Below are positions 7,941-16,489 of a DNA stretch of 64,000 nt, piece after piece. The stretch spans positions 1 to 64,000 of the forward strand of contig OMZM01000002.1 in assembly GCA_900315545.1 (NCBI GenBank), given 5' to 3'. Position numbers and translations under genes: made by a program. The first letter of the stretch is position 1. Each line of letters starts with the position of its first letter. The notes under the pieces are model-generated. The model had not been told where the DNA came from, did no database searches, and saw only the letters and a list, made by a program, of their open reading frames with translations. Source of the stretch: an uncultured Prevotella sp. GTDB lineage: Bacteria > Bacteroidota > Bacteroidia > Bacteroidales > Bacteroidaceae.

Positions 7941-8915
7941 CTAACGGTTTCCTCTGCCGGTGTTAGTCTTTGCAATTCTGATGTTTTTCATCAGTTTGTC
8001 GTATTTCGCCCTTTTCACGGCACTGCCCTTGAATATTTGCCTGTATTGTTCTGTCGTCAGGTTTTCCCAGTCAGCATCGGTCATGCTGGAAAGACTGTCG
8101 TCAGGCATCAGCAGCGGTTCCGTTGTCGGTTTGGCAAGCGTATTGTGAGGGCATGCAGCCTGACATCTGTCGCATCCGTAGATGCTGTTTCCCATCCGGC
8201 AGGCAACGCTCTCTGGAATGTCGCCCTTGTTTTCTATAGTATGGTATGATATGCACATCTCGGCGCAGAAGAGGCTGTCGGTAGCCGAGCATATTGCTCC
8301 GGTAGGGCAGGCGTGTGTGCAGGCATCGCAATTACCACAGTGCGCGTTTATGGGCTTGTCGTATTGCAAAGGTATGGAAATGAAGAGTTCGCCGAGAAAG
8401 AACATGCTTCCCGCCTTCGGTATGATGAGTTGGTGGTTTCGTCCTATCCATCCCAGTCCCGCCTTCTGTGCCCAGTATCTCTCGAGCACCGGCGCCGTGT
8501 CGCAGAACGAGCGCATGACGGGCTTTTCTTCGCCGTCGACGCACGCATCGGCAATAAACTGTTCGAGCATGCGCAGACGCTGTTTCACGATGTCGTGATA
8601 GTCATGTCCGTAGGCGTAGGCGGCAATTTCGTATTGCGAAGTGTCGATATGTCTTGCGGGAGTATAGTTTAGCGCCACGCAGATAATGGTTTTCGTCTCC
8701 GGCATGAGCAGCAGCGGATTGAGCCTTTTCTCTACGTTGTTGGCAAGATAAGCCATGTCGGCGTGGTGGCTTTCGGCTATCCACAGCCTGTATCTCTCAG
8801 CCACGTGCTCGTCGACCGGCAGTGCTTCAGCCATGCCGCAGGAGTGGAAACCGAGACGTTTAGCCTCAGCCTTTATCATGTCGGTAAGTTGTTCAGTCGA
8901 AAATCTTAAACTCAT
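7941..8915 (-). CDS. queG: Epoxyqueuosine reductase
   Basis: A 324-residue QueG. It performs the last step of queuosine synthesis, the cobalamin-dependent reduction of epoxyqueuosine to queuosine in the tRNA wobble position. It has an N-terminal cobalamin-binding domain, the conserved Asp in CDTAPVLE (D139) that acts as proton donor, GLGWIGRN at 153-160, and two 4Fe-4S ferredoxin-type clusters (C193, C196, C199, C203 followed by Pro; C248, C251, C255 followed by Pro). The start overlaps the end of the upstream deacetylase gene by 23 bp, suggesting translational coupling although the functions are not obviously linked. Confidence 0.93.
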   Translation of the reverse strand: MSLRFSTEQLTDMIKAEAKRLGFHSCGMAEALPVDEHVAERYRLWIAESHHADMAYLANNVEKRLNPLLLMPETKTIICVALNYTPARHIDTSQYEIAAYAYGHDYHDIVKQRLRMLEQFIADACVDGEEKPVMRSFCDTAPVLERYWAQKAGLGWIGRNHQLIIPKAGSMFFLGELFISIPLQYDKPINAHCGNCDACTHACPTGAICSATDSLFCAEMCISYHTIENKGDIPESVACRMGNSIYGCDRCQAACPHNTLAKPTTEPLLMPDDSLSSMTDADWENLTTEQYRQIFKGSAVKRAKYDKLMKNIRIAKTNTGRGNR

Positions 8916-9504
8916 AACCCTCCTTCTGCAGCCATTCGATGGATTCGGGCAGTGCCGTCTTCAGTTTGTCGATGCTTTTCAGTGAGTCGTGGAAAGTAAT
9001 AATAGAGCCGTTTCTGGTATATTTCTTGACATTGTTTACGACATCTTCTGCCGTCAGTCTTTTGGAATAGTCGCGCGTGATGACATCCCACATGACGATA
9101 GTGAAGGCATGCTTGAGCCACCAGTATACCGTATATCTCATCCAGCCGTGTGGCGGACGGAACAGATGCGAGTGCAGAATCTCATTAGCCTTGTGGGTAT
9201 TGAGCGCGTATGTTATGGTCCAGTGCTTGAAACTACCGAGATGATTGTGAGTATGATTGCCAATCTGGTGTCCCTCTGCCTTGATTCTCTCAAACAACTG
9301 TGGGTATTTCTCGGCATTTTCGCCAACCATGAAGAATGTAGCCTTTGCCCCATACTTTGCAAGAGTGTCGAGAATGAAAGGTGTAGATTCTGGTATCGGA
9401 CCGTCGTCGAAAGTGAGATAAACCGCCCTAACCTTATGGTCCATTCGCCATAAAGCCTTAGGATAAATCCATCGGAGCCAGAATGAAGGATTTTCGATTA
9501 ACAT
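8893..9504 (-). CDS. NodB-type polysaccharide deacetylase
   Basis: A 203-residue carbohydrate esterase 4 (NodB homology) domain protein. It has the TFDDGP motif at residues 31-36 (catalytic base and metal-binding Asp), the metal ligands H84 and H88 in HTHNH, RPPHGW at 116-121 and FHDS at 171-174, so all main CE4 motifs are present. The family removes N- or O-acetyl groups from peptidoglycan, chitooligomers or exopolysaccharide. No typical signal peptide is visible, although the first 20 residues are hydrophobic and aromatic, so cell location is uncertain. It is upstream of and overlaps queG. Confidence 0.88.
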   Translation of the reverse strand: MLIENPSFWLRWIYPKALWRMDHKVRAVYLTFDDGPIPESTPFILDTLAKYGAKATFFMVGENAEKYPQLFERIKAEGHQIGNHTHNHLGSFKHWTITYALNTHKANEILHSHLFRPPHGWMRYTVYWWLKHAFTIVMWDVITRDYSKRLTAEDVVNNVKKYTRNGSIITFHDSLKSIDKLKTALPESIEWLQKEGYEFKIFD

Positions 9505-9550
9505 GTAGTGTCAGTTTTGTGTAAAAAATGGAAATATATGGAGTAGAAAC

Positions 9551-9708
9551 GGAGAAACGGGAAGATATAGGGAAATAGTTGACATCGGGTGATTCTGGTG
9601 TTCAGTATTGCCTGATGTTGGCATTTTTCGCCGAAAGTGGCATCTTAGTCTGCCGTCAGGCTGTTTTGCCGATGCAGTCGGCTCTCTCCCTATATCTTCT
9701 CAGTCTCC
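9551..9708. repeat. Nested intergenic palindrome
   Basis: The gap between the deacetylase start and the end of the DUF2723 gene contains a nested inverted structure. The outer arms are ggaga (9551-9555) with tctcc (9704-9708), then a perfect 13-bp pair gaagatataggga (9561-9573) with tccctatatcttc (9687-9699), then the inner pair gcctga (9610-9615) with tcaggc (9656-9661), with ggca/tgcc inside. It could be a strong terminator or processing structure for the DUF2723 transcript, or a MITE-like element. No coding sequence is seen. Confidence 0.55.
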
Positions 9709-9731
9709 TTAACGTTATAACTTCTTAAATG

Positions 9732-12700
9732 TTAGAAACTCATCATAGCTCCGCCACGCTGCTGATAGCTGTTTGTCAGGCTCTGCAGCATTTGCACGTG
9801 CTTTGCGCTCCATTCGCTGTCGTAATTCTCTACGGCATGCACGACAAGGTTGAGCATATAGATGTTGCGCAGGCAGTCTTCCTGTGTGTTCATAAACTTA
9901 TTCTGCGGCAGAGACAGGTAGAAGTTCATGTATTGCTGGCTGTTCTTCCACATTCTGTCAGCCACCTCAATCATCTTTTTCTTGTTCCCGAGCTTGCCGT
10001 ATGCCTCAATCAGATCTATACCGCCATTGTAGTATGTCATCTGAATGTTATTGTAGTACGGGAATTCCTTATCCATCATCGCCAGCAGTTTCGCTGCCTT
10101 GTCATTCTTTCCTTCCTCAATGAGTTCGGACGCCACAGTTACGCACAGGTCAATATGACTGAAAATCATGCGCATGACCGTCTCGTCTATATATATGCCA
10201 GGCTTGCTTATACCGCCAAACTTAAACCTGTTCATGATGGCATCGTATGAACGCTCGGTATCAATATTCTTGGCGCCTTCTACAGTAGTGTTGAACGGCG
10301 TGATGCGGTATGCCATTCCTTCGCGCACGAAGTTCTCTCCGAGATTCATGAAGTTCTCGTTTCCTACCGTCGTTGCTACATACAGCGGACGTGTCCAGTT
10401 GGTGTTGGCAATCATTTCCAGCATCATCAGGTCGCCCTTGCCAAGCGACTGCCTGTTGCCGAACGATATTATCATCTTGTCGGGAATAGAATCCTGCAAC
10501 AGCATACCGCTCTTGCGCACAGCCTCCTTGTCGATAGTCATATATACAGTGTCCGTAGGTATGACGCGCATATCGGCATCTGTGTTCCTAACCCAGTATT
10601 TAAGTACGTTCTTCAGCTCAAACGGCTCGTCGCCAAACTGTTTCTTTGCCTGCTCCGGATTTTGTGCATAGAATTCCAGAATCTGCTGTTTCATGTCCGG
10701 ATCTATGTCTATTGAGTTGTTCGTTCCTTCGCAATAGTCTATTCTTGCCCATGATATTGGCACAGCAGGAGAGTCGTATGCGGGTCGCTTCATCTGGTCA
10801 ATGTACCAGTCAGTCTGTAGGTAACTGAGGTTGCAGACACGTGCATCTGTGCGTATTCCCTCAGCTTCCTGACAATACCAGAGCGGGAACGTGTCGTTGT
10901 CGCCATTGGTAAAGATGATAGGATAGTTCTCTGCCTGCAGCGACATGAGATAGTTCTGACCGAAATCGCGGCAGACATAACGGTCGCTGCGGTTGTGGTC
11001 GTCCCATGTTTGCGATGCCATCTGTATCGGAACGATAAGGCATAGCAGTGCTATTGCTGCTGCCATGACAGTCTGCATCTGTGCCGTCATCTGTTTTTTC
11101 TTCTGCAATGCCTTCTTGAGGAGGTCGAAAAGAGCAACTACGCCGAGCCCGCACCAGATGGCGTAAGCATAGAATGAGCCTGCATAAGCATAGTCGCGTT
11201 CGCGTGGCTGCATAGGTGTCTGGTTGAGATATACCACTATGGCGAGTCCAGTCATTACAAACAGGAAGAAGACTACCCAGAACTGACGTATGCCGCGCTG
11301 TCCTCTGAATGCCTGCCAGAACAATCCTATCAGTCCCAGAAGCAGTGGCAGGCAGTAGAATACGTTGTGTCCCTTGTTGTCTTTCAGTTCGTCTGGCAGC
11401 ATCGACTGGTCTCCAAGCCGCATGTTATCAATAAATGATATTCCGCTGAGCCAGTTTCCGTGCAGCATGTCGCCATGTCCCTGCAAGTCGTTCTGTCTGC
11501 CTGCAAAGTTCCAGAGGAAGTAGCGCCAGTACATCCAGTTGCACTGATATGAAATGAAGAACTTTAGGTTTTCTATCTGTGTAGGTATCTTCACTGTGTA
11601 TCCTTCCTGGTAGTTGGATGGCTTTTCTGTTCCTTCTATGCCTCCGACCCATTGTCCGTCGTGGTTCTGGTAGCCTCCAAACCACTGCTCGTATGCGTTG
11701 GTATGCTGTTTCGACCACATTCTTGGGAAGAGCATGTTCTGTGCATAGTTTGGCTGTTGCTTATAGTCTACGATGAAGTATTCGTCCGGGTCGCTTGGAT
11801 TAGCCTTTTCCCTGCGCTGGTAGATTGGTCCTTCCTTGCGCATCTCTACGCCGTATCCGTTGTCGTTTATCTTGTATTCCGACGAGTAAGCCTGTCCGTA
11901 CATCAGCGGACGATAGCCGTACTGGTCGCGGCTGAGGTAGTTTCCGAGTGTGAAGATATCCTCCGGCGAGTTCTGGTCCATCGGTGTGTTAGCCGACGAG
12001 CGTATAACGATGACGGCATAACTTGAGTAGCCTATCATTATCATCATCAGGCAGAGGAGTATTGTGTTTTTGAGTCTTGCTGATACGAGTTGCTTCTGTG
12101 CGCGTTTTCGTGTCAGCAGGAATGCGAGTGCGGCAAGCACTATTATACCTATTATTACTGCCGACATTCCCCATCCGTAGAATGGTATGCCGAGCAGGGT
12201 TATAGCTGTTATGAACGATATGTTTTGTCGGCGCAGGCTGTTGCCGTACTGTGTTTCGTAGACTCCCCATATTATTGCGGCTGTCAGCAGTATGATATAT
12301 AGGTATAAGCCTGTGTTGAACGACATTCCGAGTATGTTGACGAAGAGCAGTTCGAACCATCCTCCTACGGTTATTACGCCTGGTACGATGCCGTAGAGCA
12401 CTGCTGCCACTACTGCAAACGATACGCAGAGTGCGATGAGCGAGCCTTTTGCGTCGGCGTTGGGAAATCGTCTGTAGTAGTAGACGAGCACTATTGCCGG
12501 TATGCAGAGCAGGTTGAGCAGGTGGATGCCGATAGACAGTCCCGTCATGTAGGCTATGAGTATGAGCCATCGGTCGCTGTGCGGCTCGTCGGCGTGGTCT
12601 TCCCATTTCAGTATGAGCCAGAACACTACGGCTGTGAATGCTGATGAGTAGGCGTAGACTTCGCCTTCTACGGCAGAGAACCAGAATGTGTCTGAGAATG

Positions 12701-13094
12701 TGTATATCAGTGCTCCGACGAGTCCCGATGCCTCTATGGCTATGAGTTTAGCCGTTGTCATGCTGTCCCAGTCTTTCACTATGAGTTTGCGTGCAAGGTG
12801 CGTGATGGTCCAGAACAGGAACATTATGCACGTTGCGCTGAGCAGTGCGCTCATGGTGTTTACCATGCGTGCGACCATTGCGGGGTCGCTGACAAACTGT
12901 GAGAACAGGTTTGCCGTTAGCATGAAGAATGGTGCGCCCGGCGGGTGTCCTACTTCGAGTTTGTAGCCGGTAACGATAAACTCTGGACAGTCCCAGAACG
13001 AGGCTGTCGGCTCAATGGTAGAACAATAGACTATGGCTGCGATGAGAAATGCCAGCCAGCCAAGCAGGTTGTCTACTAATCGGAATTGTTTCAT
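9732..13094 (-). CDS. DUF2723 GT-C fold membrane glycosyltransferase-like protein
   Basis: A 1120-residue multi-pass membrane protein. The N-terminal DUF2723 region (about residues 5-180) contains the diagnostic FWDCPEFI and GHPPGAPFF stretches. About ten hydrophobic segments follow to residue ~350, a second membrane block is near 575-720, and a long soluble C-terminal region (about 720-1120) ends in helical repeat-like sequence. DUF2723 proteins resemble protein O-mannosyltransferases and are widespread in Bacteroidetes, where general protein O-glycosylation of Asp-Ser/Thr-containing secreted proteins is known. A transferase role here is an inference from fold and motif. Length is normal for the group. 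It is transcribed alone or with the downstream deacetylase and queG. Confidence 0.8.
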   Translation of the reverse strand: MKQFRLVDNLLGWLAFLIAAIVYCSTIEPTASFWDCPEFIVTGYKLEVGHPPGAPFFMLTANLFSQFVSDPAMVARMVNTMSALLSATCIMFLFWTITHLARKLIVKDWDSMTTAKLIAIEASGLVGALIYTFSDTFWFSAVEGEVYAYSSAFTAVVFWLILKWEDHADEPHSDRWLILIAYMTGLSIGIHLLNLLCIPAIVLVYYYRRFPNADAKGSLIALCVSFAVVAAVLYGIVPGVITVGGWFELLFVNILGMSFNTGLYLYIILLTAAIIWGVYETQYGNSLRRQNISFITAITLLGIPFYGWGMSAVIIGIIVLAALAFLLTRKRAQKQLVSARLKNTILLCLMMIMIGYSSYAVIVIRSSANTPMDQNSPEDIFTLGNYLSRDQYGYRPLMYGQAYSSEYKINDNGYGVEMRKEGPIYQRREKANPSDPDEYFIVDYKQQPNYAQNMLFPRMWSKQHTNAYEQWFGGYQNHDGQWVGGIEGTEKPSNYQEGYTVKIPTQIENLKFFISYQCNWMYWRYFLWNFAGRQNDLQGHGDMLHGNWLSGISFIDNMRLGDQSMLPDELKDNKGHNVFYCLPLLLGLIGLFWQAFRGQRGIRQFWVVFFLFVMTGLAIVVYLNQTPMQPRERDYAYAGSFYAYAIWCGLGVVALFDLLKKALQKKKQMTAQMQTVMAAAIALLCLIVPIQMASQTWDDHNRSDRYVCRDFGQNYLMSLQAENYPIIFTNGDNDTFPLWYCQEAEGIRTDARVCNLSYLQTDWYIDQMKRPAYDSPAVPISWARIDYCEGTNNSIDIDPDMKQQILEFYAQNPEQAKKQFGDEPFELKNVLKYWVRNTDADMRVIPTDTVYMTIDKEAVRKSGMLLQDSIPDKMIISFGNRQSLGKGDLMMLEMIANTNWTRPLYVATTVGNENFMNLGENFVREGMAYRITPFNTTVEGAKNIDTERSYDAIMNRFKFGGISKPGIYIDETVMRMIFSHIDLCVTVASELIEEGKNDKAAKLLAMMDKEFPYYNNIQMTYYNGGIDLIEAYGKLGNKKKMIEVADRMWKNSQQYMNFYLSLPQNKFMNTQEDCLRNIYMLNLVVHAVENYDSEWSAKHVQMLQSLTNSYQQRGGAMMSF

Positions 13095-13141
13095 GATTGT
13101 ATTGATGTTTGTATTTTATTTCGTATTTTTTTAAAAACGTG

Positions 13142-13149
13142 CAAATATA
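13142..13149 (-). promoter_or_regulatory. -7 box of the DUF2723 gene
   Basis: CAAATATA on the plus strand reads TATATTTG on the minus strand (TAnnTTTG), about 48 bp before the ATG at 13094. No good -33 element was found. Confidence 0.45.
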
Positions 13150-13244
13150 CGAAAAAATAATTAACATTGCGAGAGCAGGTGTGTAGTTTTACATAGATTT
13201 TACGAAAACCATTGCAGTTTTAACACGATTTTATAAAGCATAAT

Positions 13245-13285
13245 GAAAAAAGGGCTTGCAGTTTTGTGTCTGCATAGCCCTTTTG
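13245..13285 (-). terminator. Terminator of the duplicated secreted-protein gene
   Basis: On the minus strand aaaagggct (with atgcag) pairs with ctgcaagccctttt, followed by a run of T. It lies 33-73 bp after the stop codon at 13318. Confidence 0.75.
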
Positions 13286-13317
13286 TTTTTATTTTTGCCG
13301 TTAGTCGTGGCGTGTCT

Positions 13318-14418
13318 TTATCGTGCTATTTTCTTTGAAAAGACTGTTCCGTCAGACATTCTGACAGTCTTTATGACGATGCCTGTTGCTGTCTGTGGGT
13401 TGCTGATGGTGCGTCCTGACAGGTCGGTGTATGTTGCTGACATCTCTTTGGCTGCCTCTATGTCTTCTACCGAGTTGGTTATGCGTTCGAGTTTTACGTT
13501 TGAATACTGCTCGAACGGTGCGTATGTGTCTTTCGTAGAGTTGAGCAGCACGTATTTCGTAGCTGTAAAGTTGTGTGTCTGGCGGTCGTAGTCGAACTCT
13601 ACGTCATAGAGTTGGTCTGTAACGCCGGCGAGTGCGCCTACGAAGTAGAGTTTCCAGTCGCCGTCAGCGTCGGTATAGTTGCCGAAGAACTGTCCTGTAG
13701 CGAATACTGCCTCTTCGCCGTTGAGCGTGCCTTTCACCCATGCTTCGGGCAGCTGTTCGCACATTCCCTGCACGTAGACATCGTTGTTGTCGAATGCCAC
13801 GTTAGCGTTGCGTGAGATGTTGTCGTATTGGAATCCTTCGCCTGTGTATATGCTGCGCAGTGCGGTGAAGAGATATGGCACTGTTGTTATGCCAGCCGGT
13901 GGCGTAACGGTCTCGTCGGCAGGCTCGGCAGCGCCTCTGAGCAGCATGACTTCCGTCAGGTAGTGGTATGCCGAGAGCTTTGTGGTGCTGCTGTTGGAGA
14001 TAATCCATGTCTGTGTCTTTATTATTCCGTACTCCTCGTTGTAGTCGAAAACGACGTCGCATATTGTGCCGTCGTATCCGCAGAAATATACCGAGTAGCT
14101 GTCGCTTCCGTAGGTGAATTCGCCGTAGAACTGTCCGGTCTTGAATGTTATCTGGCTTCCGTCGCGTGTTCCCTTGACCCATGCCGTCGGCAGATAGCCG
14201 CAGAGTCCCTGAATGTAGACGTCGTTGCCGTCGAAGGCAACCTTCACGGTTTCGTTCAAGTCCTCATAGACCGTCTCGTCTTCCGGATTGTAGTAGTTCT
14301 TTCCAGTCAGTGTGTAGTCTTCAATAGTGGCAGTAATAGGCGGTGTTACCGTAGCCTGCTGAGCCCAAGCCATGACAGCAGCCATGACCGCAAAAAGCGT
14401 TAAAGTAAATTTTTTCAT
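13318..14418 (-). CDS. Secreted protein with an internal duplication and a T9SS-like C-terminal tail
   Basis: A 366-residue exported protein that I cannot assign to a named family. A signal peptide ends around AWAQ (residue 20). Two homologous units follow, about 26-165 and 175-322. YIQGLCGYLPTAWVKG in the first corresponds to YVQGMCEQLPEAWVKG in the second, and each unit continues with TGQFxG and a D(V)xFDY segment, suggesting tandem beta-rich domains. The last ~40 residues (LSGRTISNP, then GIVIKTVRMSDGT) look like the C-terminal sorting domain of type IX secretion cargo. If so, it is exported to the surface. It is a single-gene unit with its own promoter and terminator. Confidence 0.72.
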   Translation of the reverse strand: MKKFTLTLFAVMAAVMAWAQQATVTPPITATIEDYTLTGKNYYNPEDETVYEDLNETVKVAFDGNDVYIQGLCGYLPTAWVKGTRDGSQITFKTGQFYGEFTYGSDSYSVYFCGYDGTICDVVFDYNEEYGIIKTQTWIISNSSTTKLSAYHYLTEVMLLRGAAEPADETVTPPAGITTVPYLFTALRSIYTGEGFQYDNISRNANVAFDNNDVYVQGMCEQLPEAWVKGTLNGEEAVFATGQFFGNYTDADGDWKLYFVGALAGVTDQLYDVEFDYDRQTHNFTATKYVLLNSTKDTYAPFEQYSNVKLERITNSVEDIEAAKEMSATYTDLSGRTISNPQTATGIVIKTVRMSDGTVFSKKIAR

Positions 14419-14464
14419 GTTTGTTTTGTTTTTAATAATGTAATAATTCTTAGATAATATGTTG

Positions 14465-14472
14465 CAAAAGTA
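14465..14472 (-). promoter_or_regulatory. -7 box of the duplicated secreted-protein gene
   Basis: CAAAAGTA reads TACTTTTG on the minus strand, about 47 bp before the ATG at 14418, and fits TAnnTTTG. Confidence 0.6.
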
Positions 14473-14660
14473 GTTTATTTGTAGTAAAGAAAAGGCTTTT
14501 CGGAGTTAATTAACATTAAAACAGGCTATTTTGTTTCTCGTATTGCATGCCGACGGTTGTATATCGCCGATGCAGTGTTTCCATCTGCGGTTTGTAGCTT
14601 TTCGTCTGCTTTCCGATTATGTTTGTCGAGTCTTTCTTTGTTTCTCGGTAAGAAAAATGA

Positions 14661-15105
14661 TAATCAATTTCAGCCCGTTTACTGTCGCAAGAATGCCCTC
14701 GAAAGCCGTTTCTGAAATCGAAGGGGCAAAATACGCGAGTATTTCGCATGTGCTTGTAATTCTCTGACAATCAGTTTGTTATCTCGAAATATGTTGAATT
14801 TATGCAAGAAACAGATGTGTTAAAATTGTCAAAGAGCATGTTTGAGATTGTCAAACAGTGTGTTTGAGGAAGTCAAACATAGTGTTTGGGAGTGTCAGAC
14901 GCAGTGTTTCGCAGGGCAAAAACGCGAAATAGGCGCGTCAAACATGCTCTTTGACAATTTTAACAGTTGTGTCTGGTCTGGAAATTAACAGATTTTTGCA
15001 GTTTCGGAGGCTATAAAATTTCTATTTGGAGAGTTTTTCCCTGTCAAAATTTTTCATCATTTTTCTGCTCGAAAGAAAATTCTGATGAGTTTGGCACGTT
15101 TTTTG
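14661..15105 (-). repeat. Intergenic repeat element, copy C (complete, perfect arms)
   Basis: Copy C has perfect 27-bp inverted core arms, 14819-14845 and 14938-14964, and is collinear with copy B over its full length: cgtttactgtcgc at the left, the aatacgcgagtatt hairpin (14731-14744), the core, then tgcagtttcggaggct, ctatttggagagttttt and ctgatgagtttggcacg at the right. Its right end abuts the stop codon of the yqaA-like gene (15106-15108). The 687-bp gap 14419-15105 otherwise holds only the promoter of the secreted-protein gene. Confidence 0.88.
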
Positions 15106-15558
15106 TTAGAAGAAAAATCCAGCCAGGTATAGCAGCACTGCATATCTGAATGCCTTGCCTATGAATGTGCTCAGCGCCGTGATGAAATGGTCAGCGTGCA
15201 TCAGTCCGAGCACGACGGAAATGGCAGAGCCCAGCACTGGCAGGAACGTCAGCAGTCCCATCCATGCTCCGCGTCCGTGAACAAATCGCTGTGCACGCTC
15301 TATTTTCTCTGGTTTTATGCGCAGGTAGCGCTCTATCCATTCAACCTTTCCAAGCCGTGCCACATAGTAGTTGAGCATCGTTCCTGCCCAGTTGCCTATG
15401 GTGGCATAGATGGCGAGAGGCAGAGGCTTTAGCCCCACAGCCACCAGTCCGACCATGACAGCCTCGCTGCTGAACGGAAAGATGCTGCCTGCGACGAATG
15501 CCGATATCAGCATTCCCCAGTAGCCGTAGTTTATAAGTTGCTCAATATACCACTCCAT
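15106..15558 (-). CDS. YqaA/DedA-like small membrane protein
   Basis: A 150-residue membrane protein starting at the ATG at 15558 (MEWYIEQLINYGYWG). The longer frame upstream overlaps the neighbouring gene in another frame and is a shadow. It resembles YqaA/SNARE-associated (DedA-related) proteins: an early GSIFPFSSEAVMVGL loop, an NYYVARLGK segment and a GRGAWMGLLTFLPVLGS re-entrant-type motif around residue 105. DedA relatives act as lipid scramblases or transporters; the role of the YqaA branch is unknown. The start lies inside the end of the preceding gene (28-bp overlap), so the two are probably translationally coupled. Confidence 0.8.
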   Translation of the reverse strand: MEWYIEQLINYGYWGMLISAFVAGSIFPFSSEAVMVGLVAVGLKPLPLAIYATIGNWAGTMLNYYVARLGKVEWIERYLRIKPEKIERAQRFVHGRGAWMGLLTFLPVLGSAISVVLGLMHADHFITALSTFIGKAFRYAVLLYLAGFFF

Positions 15559-16472
15559 AAATTGTAGACTGTAAGCAGAACGACGGCAGCCAGCAGCGCA
15601 ATGACCCCGATGTTGGTGAAGCGCGTTGACGTGAGCGCAACAAAATGCCCGATGATTGGACTGACACTGACCATCAGCACGCCCATCAGCGCATTGTAGT
15701 GCTGCGGCTGAAGAATAATGAATATGATGGCGGCAAGCGATATCAGTATAAAGATGTTGTAGAACATCCTTACCTTTATCTTGTCCTGATAATTCTGACG
15801 AATGTAGTGTGTTGTGCCGATGATGAACAGCACAACTACGAAAATAAACGTCAGTATGCTGTTTTCGCTGAGGCATGTGTAGTCGAACAGTGGTCTGAAC
15901 TCAGCCAGTGCCGTGAAGTGAGCCGTCAGGTCACCAATCCTGTTAAGGTAGACATACGCCAAAACGGCAAACCAGTATGGCGTTATCAGCCCCACCAGCG
16001 ATGCCATGAACGTGCGCAGGGTCATGCTGAAAAGGAAGATAGCCATGCTTATCCAGAGCAACGGAACAAAGTAGAGAATATGAACGAAGAACATGCTGCA
16101 CATGCCTATCGACAGAAATGCCAGATAGGTCATGTTCACGGCATTGCGATACTGATAGCACTGAAACATGAAGGTGTACATCAGCGTTGTCGACAGAGCC
16201 GTTATTCCGATGATAATGTCGGAAAACAGAAACGCATATACGCACATCAGTGCCAGAAATGAGCATGACACCATGCGGCTGTATGTGCGCAGGAGCGAGT
16301 GAAAGTTGTTGAGCTCCGCAAGCAGATAGGTCGTTGCTGCCACCAGTCCCAACTGTAGCCACCACTGGTGGGTTATGCCTCCGGTAACGACAAACACGAT
16401 GACAGCCAGAAATGCCGATGTAGGCAAGGCGATGCGGCTGCTTGCCATTTTTGTCTGAAATCGCTTAGCCAT
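15531..16472 (-). CDS. Uncharacterised polytopic membrane protein
   Basis: A 313-residue integral membrane protein with about nine to ten hydrophobic segments and a short basic N-terminus (MAKRFQTK). I do not recognise a named family with certainty. It resembles Bacteroidetes-restricted hypothetical membrane proteins. It sits 17 bp downstream of purD and overlaps the yqaA-like gene by 28 bp, all on the minus strand. No catalytic motif is evident. Confidence 0.7.
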   Translation of the reverse strand: MAKRFQTKMASSRIALPTSAFLAVIVFVVTGGITHQWWLQLGLVAATTYLLAELNNFHSLLRTYSRMVSCSFLALMCVYAFLFSDIIIGITALSTTLMYTFMFQCYQYRNAVNMTYLAFLSIGMCSMFFVHILYFVPLLWISMAIFLFSMTLRTFMASLVGLITPYWFAVLAYVYLNRIGDLTAHFTALAEFRPLFDYTCLSENSILTFIFVVVLFIIGTTHYIRQNYQDKIKVRMFYNIFILISLAAIIFIILQPQHYNALMGVLMVSVSPIIGHFVALTSTRFTNIGVIALLAAVVLLTVYNLWSGILSNL

Positions 16473-16489
16473 GTTTCCTGATATGTGTT

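Noticed and set aside
15559-15876. N-terminal extension of the yqaA-like frame
   Set aside because: It is His/Cys-rich and hydrophilic and overlaps the coding region of the preceding membrane-protein gene in another frame. The natural start is the ATG at 15558.
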